From Pycnopodia helianthoides (Eukaryota; Echinodermata; Asteroidea; Forcipulatida; Asteriidae), in contig CM063248.1 of assembly GCA_032158295.1 (NCBI GenBank), positions 1,529,773 through 1,593,772 on the forward strand: a DNA stretch of 64,000 nt. Direction: 5' to 3'. Positions 56,379 to 64,000 of this stretch are shown one piece after another. Numbering within the stretch: the stretch's first letter is position 1; each line of letters starts with the position of its first letter. The notes beneath the pieces were generated by a model. The model searched no databases and was not told the origin of the DNA. It was given only the letters and a program-made list of their open reading frames with translations. The translations under genes and the position numbers were made by a program.

Positions 56379-56903
56379 TTAATAAACACCTTGGAGAGTT
56401 TATCCACTCTGATTGGTCAAAGACTGGTCACGTGGGGGTATATTAACATGTGATATGAAGACCGGCTCAGTGAAATAGCAAATAAATGGCCCCTTAACAA
56501 GCACATTGTTGTGTTAAATCCTATGCACTATGTGCTTGTTGTGCGGCAACCTACCGGTATCAAATCAACTCATTTCTTTGTGCGTATTTACTTTTTAATT
56601 TTTTTGAGCAGGACAGATGGTGCTGCGTGCGGAAACATTCCACGCATAGGCATGAACGCGCAGACAATGTATCAATGTAGGGTAACTGATACGCGCATGA
56701 AACCAACATAATGCAAAGTCATGGTCTGGTTCTTGAAAATATGTTAATTATGTGCAAGAGATTAGGTACCACACAAAAGTTGAACAGCCAAAGGATTGGC
56801 CCTTGAACATGTGTAGAACATTTCTAAAAATAACGGCGAAAGAAAAATCACAAATTCTGACGATTTTTACAGTTTTTTTTTTCGTTATATGGCATTTATT
56901 AAT

Positions 56904-56985
56904 GGGAATAACAGTGCGATGAGCCGGTCTTCACTGCCCGGTCATTACCACGCAGTGAAGACCGGCTCATCGCACTGTTATTCCC
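56904..56985. repeat. 82-bp hairpin, 33-bp perfect arms
   Basis: GGGAATAACAGTGCGATGAG with CCGGTCTTCACTG and its exact reverse complement enclose a 16-base loop. The arm shares GAAGACCGGCTCA with 56457-56469, so it probably belongs to the 0.6-kb segment 56378-56985 that is absent from copy A. Confidence 0.9.
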
Positions 56986-57698
56986 TAAGTGATACTTTTG
57001 CAAACCACCCATTTCTGCCAAGTGGGAATTTTTTGAAACCGTTTTCTTAGCAAGTTGTTGTGATTAACAGCCTTATGAAATGAGCTCAGGTCAAAATACT
57101 ATTACAGAGGGGCTCCAAGGTCAAACTCAGTTTTGTGATCCACTCATTTCCCAACAGATGGAGTCCTAAAGAAAGAGGGGAAAAAATTACAAGTCTCTAA
57201 CCTCACATGAAAATGGTGTAAAATGCCACTGTGTTTGATACCCTCAAGTGCATTTTTTATTCAAAATCCAAAAACGTTAGATGACGTCACATTTCAAAAC
57301 TATGGTCTGTACATTTGTGTACATATATAATTTTCAGTTCATTCCCGAATTCTAATGATATTCAAATAAGCCACACAGAATTTGAACTAATGACTGGCGC
57401 AGAAAATCCTCTTGAAATGTACAGACCCATTTGTTTCTGCAGTGTGATGACGTCATGTTTCAATTTCACTCTAAAAGAGTGTCAAACTAAATGATATTTT
57501 ACATCATTCTAGCATGAGGTAGAGACTTTTTCACCACTTTCATGAGGGCTCATTTTGACCTTGGTTTCCCTTTTTAATACCAAGGCAAAAAAGAAAAGCT
57601 GGCAACCATCTTGAAAAATAGCCCGGCTGTTTGTCTTGAAAAATGTGTTGGGCAGCCAAAAACCCACCTCCTTTTTTCAAAAAGGCAGGCACTCAACT

Positions 57699-57775
57699 AG
57701 TTGCGATAATCGTAACCCTCCATCCTCCCGACGGTCCGACGTCGGGAGGATGGAGGGTAACGATTATCGCAACTA
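57699..57775. mobile_element. 77-bp palindromic insertion with 10-bp target duplication
   Basis: Arms of 34 bp (AGTTGCGATAATCGT then ACCCTCCATCCTCCCGAC) with one mismatch around about 8 bases. GCACTCAACT flanks both sides (57689-57698, 57776-57785). Copy A has no such insert at the matching place (about 48405). Noncoding. Confidence 0.88.
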
Positions 57776-57889
57776 GCACTCAACTCAACATGTTTTTTTA
57801 TATATTTCGCCTTAAGGGACTAGTGTCTTAGTGAGTTGGGTACCACAAAGGTTTTTTTTAAAGAAACCACTGGGCCATAAGACAGAGTT

Positions 57890-58255
57890 TAGGGGCAGAT
57901 TTCATGCAGAGCTAAGATTGATCTGAATTGAGTATCAATCTAAAGCAAAGTGTGATGTCACAACACAAATCACTATGGCAAACCTGACAACTGTATCCTG
58001 TTGTTTTTACTGTAAACCATGTGCAATTCAGCCTTTGGCTGCGATGCAAGGTCTGAAAAAAACATTATGAATGAATGAATGAATGAATGAAACTCATCAT
58101 AAGATTGAGCCCGTGGCTAGATTTCACAAAGCACTACGCTACATTCATCTATAAAAGATGAGTTGTTAGTATTGCCATAGTGACATCACACTTTGCTTAG
58201 CAATTAAGATTGATTTGTACTTGAGATCAATCGGATTTCTTTGTGAAATCGGCCC
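57890..58255. repeat. Paired TTTCACAAAG repeats in copy B, split by a LINE tail
   Basis: Collinear with 48700-48965. Between the units, 58000-58090 is extra in B: ATTCAGCCTTTGGCTGCGAT followed by an AATG microsatellite, the look of an L2/CR1-type LINE 3' end. Confidence 0.65.
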
Positions 58256-58679
58256 AAGTAAATTCAGCATTGAGACACTGCAGTCCTGTAGTCAGTACTT
58301 TTTCCAATCATACTTCAATTCTAAACTTTATTCCTAAAGGTAGTGTCATAGATTGGTATAAGCTCAAAAAATTAATGACCATACAAACTTACTTGATGAG
58401 AAGCACTGCAGCTATTGATAATTAAGCTCATTGATAATATAAACTATTTTGAGAACATGTTCTAGATAATAGTTCACCCCAAAACAATTGAGAAATGTGA
58501 CAATTCTATCCAAGGCTCAAACATGCTGCATGCATGTAACCATGGTAATTCGTGCAGTCCCTTCGAAAGAAGGGAATACCTGGATTCCAATCGAACAACC
58601 TAATATTAATAGACAATTCTTAAACTCAAAATAGTGGGAAAATAAGGCTGTTCTTCTGCCGCGAACTGCTGACCTCAAT

Positions 58680-60074
58680 TTAGAAATCCATGCTTGTGAC
58701 TTGAAGCAGTTTTTCAACCATGTCAATATCGTCATCTACATCTGAGAGAGATTGAAGATCCACAGCACGTGAACATGATGCCCCGACCGAACCTCCCTGA
58801 TCATCGTGAGCCGTCTTATTGGATGGACTCTCCGCACTTTGTTGCTGTTTTTTTAGGGCTTTAATCATCATCACAGTACCAGAAAGACCCTTGGTGACAC
58901 CCATACCATTTAAACACTTCATAATGTTTGCCCCACAATTATTCTTTCTGAGCTGTAGAGAAATACAGCCTTGGATGAAGGAAATCACATTTGACTTAGA
59001 AAATATAATAACGGACAGTATAAATCCCAAGCGCCTGTCGAGAATAACTTTTGCCTGCTTGCGAGACAAACATTTTTGTCCAAGAAGGGTCCTCTTCATG
59101 CTTCTCTCCCACTTCCCAGGATCAGGAAGTGCTGCCTTCAAAACATGCACAAGCAAAGGCATGGGCGATGAAGCCTCCTCAATGATGTCAGCCCAAGGTA
59201 TGAATTTAAGGTAGTCGAACTTGGGCGCTTTAGAAAGCATGCCTTGCTTTGGGTACGCTTTGATTTCTTTTGTGATCAATTCACTGACAACTTTATAAAA
59301 CGCTTGTCTCGCTTTTTCGCTTCTTCTTATAAGTATAAGAAATACTCGTCTATAGTGGCTACTAACGATTTCGTCCATGGCCGCCTTTTTAAACCCTCCT
59401 TGGGCTCTCTTCTTGGAGTTTAAATTGGAACAGTACTTGCTTGTCGTCTCTCTATAGTAGAGTGGGAGTGGGACACTTACAACTCTTTTCCTGGTTTTCA
59501 TTGATTGCGGGGTCCTTGTCATTCCTTTTGTAGATTTTCTAACCTTTATTTGTAGGTCTTTTTGAACAACAGGGATGCATTTGTAGCATAGAAATCCTTC
59601 CTTGCCATCAAAGGCTTCAAGAGGAATATGGCAGGCACGCAAGCTTTTTCTGTCATACCCCCTCTTCGGACATTTAAGATTTTTAACAAATACAGCTTTG
59701 CAATTCAAACAACATGTCATGGATTCATCGTCTGCCTTGCCCTTGGCATTGTTAGAGTTAATGGACTCCGACTCCGCCGAGTTAATACCCAATTCAACAT
59801 CATGAAAGCAATTGGAGCACAGACGGCCTGTGTTGTTAATGTTAGGATTATTACTTCTGGTCTTTTTCACAAATGCAGCTTTACAATTCGAACACGTCTG
59901 CGATTCACCATGTTCACTGTTTGCCTTGGCCCTGTTAACAGATTCAACATCATAGAAGCACCTGGAGCAGAGAAAGCCCGTCTTTCCGGGCACACCGCCG
60001 ACTTCTGCACTTTGAAATTTCCACCTCTTGACACCCTTCGGCAGTGAAACATTGCACTTGGAGCAAGACTTCAT
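58680..60074 (-). CDS. Unrecognised CxxC-repeat protein, copy B (464 aa)
   Basis: Paralogue of 49363-50745, intronless, start MKSCSKC at 60074. Same layout: three double-CxxC modules (CSKC/CSRC, CSNC/CSNC, CLNC/CYKC), a basic segment (KSTKGMTRTPQSMKTRKRVV), a helical core (FDYLKFIPWADIIEEASSPM, SFIQGCISLQLRKNNCGANI) and an acidic tail. Differences from copy A include seven or more length changes, all whole codons (for example NNPNINNTG against NPNINTG, KCPKRGYD against KCKGYD, SVPLPLYY against SVPLYY, QSLSDV against QSLISDV). All CxxC cysteines are kept. The most diverged part is DEIVSSHYRRVFLILIRRSE. This pattern speaks for selection on both proteins. The region directly upstream shows no TATA box. 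Confidence 0.8.
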   Translation of the reverse strand: MKSCSKCNVSLPKGVKRWKFQSAEVGGVPGKTGFLCSRCFYDVESVNRAKANSEHGESQTCSNCKAAFVKKTRSNNPNINNTGRLCSNCFHDVELGINSAESESINSNNAKGKADDESMTCCLNCKAVFVKNLKCPKRGYDRKSLRACHIPLEAFDGKEGFLCYKCIPVVQKDLQIKVRKSTKGMTRTPQSMKTRKRVVSVPLPLYYRETTSKYCSNLNSKKRAQGGFKKAAMDEIVSSHYRRVFLILIRRSEKARQAFYKVVSELITKEIKAYPKQGMLSKAPKFDYLKFIPWADIIEEASSPMPLLVHVLKAALPDPGKWERSMKRTLLGQKCLSRKQAKVILDRRLGFILSVIIFSKSNVISFIQGCISLQLRKNNCGANIMKCLNGMGVTKGLSGTVMMIKALKKQQQSAESPSNKTAHDDQGGSVGASCSRAVDLQSLSDVDDDIDMVEKLLQVTSMDF

Positions 60075-60234
60075 TTTGATACACCTTCTCACGATCACAA
60101 CGGCAACACGAAAAACCTAATTACTTCAGTAATACAAGTATATTACTTAGTTAGTATCCAAAGATTTAACTGCACGTGAAAGCGTTTCCATCAAGCTAGT
60201 CGTCAAAAAATAGTCGATGGTTGATGGGGCGCGA

Positions 60235-60356
60235 ATTTTGGATTAGCGGCTACAGCTACGGCTACCACTGTTCTAAGGAGGTCATACTTCTTCATACGCA
60301 TGACAAAGCAGTGATCCAGGCCGTAGCTGCAGCCATAGCCGCTAATCTGTTGCCTG
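60235..60356. mobile_element. Harbinger-type MITE relative in copy B
   Basis: TTGGATTAGCGGCTACAGCT with ACGGCTA at the left and GCAGCCATAGCCGCTAATCT at the right; uninterrupted counterpart of 51700-51868. Confidence 0.6.
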
Positions 60357-60800
60357 AAAAAGCGCCCTCTTGTGAGTCAACCTTCAACAAGAGTTCAATC
60401 GTCGACTGCGTAAAACAAATAGTACGTACTAGCTAGATAGCTGGGGCGATTTGCGTGGCTGACCTTGATCTCAGACTTAAAAAAAAAAAGTTCAGCGTCA
60501 ATTTACGATTGATATCACGCATGAGTGGTATGTTTAATGGATCATGTAAACAATAGGTGACCTCACTTGACATCTTAGAAAAAGTCCTCTTTCCATTGCA
60601 GGGAAATCACTAAGAAAGAAAAAAACATTCATTCACACCTTGTTCAGACAAATATTTCTTTGGTATCAGAACCAGCACAAAAACATTTAATAACTATTTA
60701 TATTTCCAACAAAAGAGTCAATGGCCGGACGTTCTGACCCTAGCAGAGTCTTCCTCTTTAATTAATCGTGATAACATTGATTGAACAGACTGTTATTTAA

Positions 60801-61790
60801 AAATTAACATTACAGAATTGGTTTTTGCTAACAAAACAGTTGCTTGCAGTGTAAGAACTTTATGTAATCCACCATATACATAAACTGACAAACCTGTAGA
60901 AGTTTGAAATCGATCGGCCATCTGGGTCACGAGATAATAGTGAAAAACCGATTACACATTTGCATGAAATCAAATAGATTCAACAAATGAATAAAACACT
61001 CACTGAGCGATATAGTTTTTGTTGCCATTTTAATTTTTTTTACTTTACCATCCCCCAACAACTCAAATCTTCGTTATTCTCAGTGGACTCATTGACTTGT
61101 TAAGGTAATGTTTATTCTTACTTATATTATGTATTTATTTATTAGCATCTTAATTATTTGCAGATTTTTAGTTTTTATTTAATAAGTTTGTCATCTTAAG
61201 ATTGGATTAATAGACTCTCAAGTCACAGTGATTAGGTTCGCTTTTATTAATCCTGGCCATCTTAGAATGAATTGTTTGTTTTGTCATGTTTCCATCTTGC
61301 CTTTACAATTAATGCTGCCTTTAATTACTAGCCGGTGTTCAATTGCTGCTCTATTATATTGCTACATCGTACTTGGACTTTCAATTGTTGCTCTATACAC
61401 CCATACCGATTTTCTTTTCTCAAATCTGAGGCCCATTACTCCTGCTTTTTAAATCCATTTATAAATTTCAGTCTATTAATGTATAAACTACACCGTGTAG
61501 ACATTGTTACCTATCCTTTTCTATCTTATAGAACTATCTGTTCACTCTCATGTATGTCTGTACAATTGTTGCATATTTTTGGCCGAATAAATAAATAATA
61601 ATAATAATAATAAACTCCAATCTAAAATTAGTTTATTCATTTCTCATCAAATAATATGGCATTTCAGACAGAAATATTTCAAGGGATGTTTTCTACTATC
61701 ATCATCAGTAGACCGTGTAAGTTTTATGTAAATCTGTGAACAAAAAGTATATTTTACAAGTTTTTTTCTTACCAATTCTGTATTGTTCCT
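60801..61790. mobile_element. TTAA-site MITE, copy 3, with a nested insertion
   Basis: Reverse orientation relative to 18404. TTAA at 60797-60800 and 61791-61794; copy A has the single empty TTAA at about 52279. The MITE sequence stops at about 61012 (GAGCGATA) and resumes at about 61612 (AACTCCAATCT), split by the LINE-like segment. Confidence 0.88.
61012..61611 (+). repeat. 5'-truncated LINE-like 3' end nested in the MITE
   Basis: About 600 bp, pyrimidine-rich, ending GCATATTTTTGGCCGAATAA with an AATA/AAT microsatellite, as left by target-primed reverse transcription. A similar ending (CCTGAATGAATAAATAAATA) is at 13150. Its open frames 61228-61598 carry no recognised motif. Confidence 0.6.
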
Positions 61791-63437
61791 TTAACCCGGG
61801 TCTTAAATTGATCAGTTTAACAGTTGGTGGTACACTGTTCCAAAGTTGAACACCCAACACTTTGAAATGAGCAAGAACCATAGGATGCAGTTGTAATTGC
61901 CGGCGGGGTTGACAGAAGATATTTGTTTTTGGAACATGGCTTTCTAGCTGGTTGAAGGTGCTGAATTATATGAAATGTATGGCCTTGACTTGATGGTTAC
62001 TTCCTATCTGGGCAATTGGTTCTACATGTAGAATCGAGTACAACAATAATATGAAAAGAACAAAATCCATTTATTCATTATTCACTTTTTATTTGAACCA
62101 TGTCAGATGTTTCTATTGCTGTACGACTCAATGAAACATTTCATCCCAACAGAGAAGATATTCGACTAACTTGACAAATCAAATCAATATCAATACGGTT
62201 CGTAAAAAATAACCAGTAGTTTGAAACAACCTTTTCTAATTACCGAAACAGCACTTTTGTAATGGTAGATTAAAGACCTCTGAATGCATACAAATCTTCA
62301 TTGTATTAACAACATATGAAACTATATTGTTATGAATTAGCCTACATATCAAAAAGTAGTTAATGGCGACCGTAATGAATTGAATCTAGCAAAAAAGTTT
62401 GTTGAAGAAAAAAGGGGCTATACTTCAAATTTAAGGCCATCAGCACTGACAAGTTTTTTGCATTTACTCTACAGTCTTCTGTATTAAGAAATTTTCGATT
62501 GATAAATATTTATTTATATGGTTTACAAATCACTTTTCAAGATATTCTTTAAAGCGTTGAAGTATCGACCACTGCAAGGTTATCAATGATTCAAAGGGTA
62601 AATAAACCATAATAGCTAGATTCATTTTCCTGGTGGGGTGTCATATAAATAAGGTCTCATATTGTCTCTCAAATTCAGCCATTTGCGTTCTACAGCATCA
62701 CCGGGTATACACAGACAATGACACCTTGTTTACAAAAAATAGTGCCATTGTACATTCCAGGGCATTTCCTGGCAGGCAAGATCATACATTAGTCATATGA
62801 CAAAATTTACCTTTTCTGTCCCGTCATAAAATCTTTAAAAAAATTAGTTTTTGCACTTTATTGACAGTTACAAGATAAAACATTTTAAAACAAAAGCATA
62901 CAATGTAGCTTGCCTGAATTGCCCTAAATTCTACCAAGGTCTTTTTACAAAGTTGACCTAAAGAATCACAACTTACTGATTCAACGAATATCATAGATCA
63001 TCAAAGAGTGATTATCTTGCACTTTGATTAAGCATCAGCAATGGGAGACTTTTGAACACTAGATGGCAGCAGACATACCAGGTAAAATGCCATTGTTTGC
63101 ATAGTTCTAAGCCTGTGCACATTGAGGAGAACAGTGGGTTTACCTCCTAAGTCTGCTGCCACCTAGCGTCTCAAAGTCCCACATTGCGTTTTCTTACAAT
63201 AAGAAGAGAAAACAAAGCCTCTAATTGCTTCCCTTAACCCAGGTGTTTAAATGGGAACCTGTGAGAACTGAGACAGCATTGTGTTGGATTAACCCCTTAG
63301 CACTAATTTAAACCGATTGGGGGTTTAATGCTCCTAAGGGAGTTGAGAAAGTTAGAGGAAAGGTCTCATAATGTATGCCCAATGACAGGGATAATGTTGT
63401 TAAGCCCCTTGATCTGGCTACTAGTACTAGGATATAT

Positions 63438-64000
63438 GCGCTATAAAAAGAACAGATTTATTATTGTTGTTGACCTGTGATGTTCTTGCATTCATTTTTC
63501 AAGGAAACACTCTGCGCTTTGATTAAATGTTTGCCAAAAAGGAAAGGAACTTTGAGAATGCTAAGCTCAATTGCCGTCTGTGTCTGCTGTGCCATCCCAC
63601 ATGTCAGCTGTGGACATAGAGTATCAATACCATGTGACATGCCTGTATGGCAAAATTAACCAAATCAACCAATGAAAAAGCTGAAATTTGCCCTACAGCT
63701 AAAATGGCAGCACCTACAAAGTGCTTCATGGCAAAAGCGCATATTTAACGATATTTAAAAACATTCTCCCAGTTCCATTTCTATGGTTGTTGCATTCAGC
63801 ACATGATGCAGCATTAAGAGTGGTTATCAGACCAAATACTAAATCAAACACATGAAGACCAGTGAAAAAGCTGACAGACTTATGAAATGACAAGCTAACG
63901 AGTCCTGCTGGCTAGCCACTTCAACAAAAAAGTTGAGAGCAAACCCTTTAAAATGCCCCTGTGTTCCATTAGCCTGCCCGGGTCGAACCGGTTGTGCTCA
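63438..64000. other. Right edge of window, dispersed repeat, no gene seen
   Basis: After the duplication comes a second copy (about 63550-63725) of the repeat at 24820-24985 (TGTCAGCTGTGGACATA, ATACCATGTGACATG). No coding signal is recognised to the end. Confidence 0.55.

Larger units (their letters stand above)
54152..63437. repeat. Tandem segmental duplication, copy B
   Basis: Starts CCTGCATTATTTTATTTGAA and runs collinear with copy A to ...TACTAGTACTAGGATATATG. The right break of A and the end of B fall in what looks like a SINE tail (in B it continues GCGCTATAAAAAGAAC with a TTATTATTG end). B is longer because it keeps about 1.6 kb lost from or never present in A, and carries the insertions at 57699 and 60801. 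Confidence 0.93.

Noticed and set aside
58819..60047. Long plus-strand frames opposite the CxxC genes (also 50323-50718)
   Set aside because: Antisense shadows; indel pattern and cysteine conservation support the minus strand.
61228..61598. Plus-strand frames of 74 and 87 codons
   Set aside because: They lie in a retroelement 3' end nested in a MITE and show no motif.

Overview
The window looks like nuclear DNA of a marine invertebrate deuterostome, most probably an echinoderm such as a sea star. This is an inference from intron-containing animal genes (an FBXW7 orthologue, a C2H2 zinc-finger gene), vertebrate-type TTAGGG repeats, a eukaryotic tRNA-Ala and a dense load of MITEs, tRNA-derived SINEs and decayed retroelements. 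Base composition is AT-rich. One 100-N assembly gap lies at 192-291.

Region by region. 1-1362: a decayed Polinton/Maverick type-B DNA polymerase on the minus strand. 2390-2959: a fragment of a transposon-like protein. 3934-4660: a GC-rich leader/gag-like stretch behind a primer-binding site matching tRNA-Leu and a very short LTR candidate. 5079-10407: a minus-strand multi-exon gene of unknown function with a FLYWCH zinc-finger exon; that exon is present twice (6328-6611 and 8199-8471), and a Ty3/Gypsy protease-RT fragment (about 6690-7430) lies between the copies. 10600-16900: MITEs, a SINE and tandem repeats. 16952-17998: a C2H2 zinc-finger gene. 20765-24330: interstitial telomeric repeats plus a 2.6-kb satellite with a unit of about 56 bp. 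24400-31000: no convincing gene, many short repeats.

31045-42668 (minus) is the main host gene: an FBXW7/Archipelago/SEL-10 orthologue in 11 coding exons, giving about 801 residues with dimerisation region, F-box and eight WD40 repeats. Its first two exons encode a ComEA-like helix-hairpin-helix and a long Ser/Thr-rich linker that the well-known FBXW7 proteins do not have. Two exons each lack one base. A tRNA-Ala(TGC) gene lies upstream at 45477-45548.

From about 46630 to 63437 the window is one large tandem duplication (copy A about 7.5 kb, copy B about 9.3 kb). Each copy carries one intronless minus-strand gene for an unrecognised protein of about 460 residues with CxxC pairs. The two genes differ by several whole-codon indels but no frameshift. 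The duplication also gives natural empty sites: insertions present in only one copy can be compared with the untouched site in the other. This reveals two TTAA-targeting MITEs, an 804-bp foldback element, and two tiny palindromes (38 and 77 bp) flanked by 9-10-bp target duplications.
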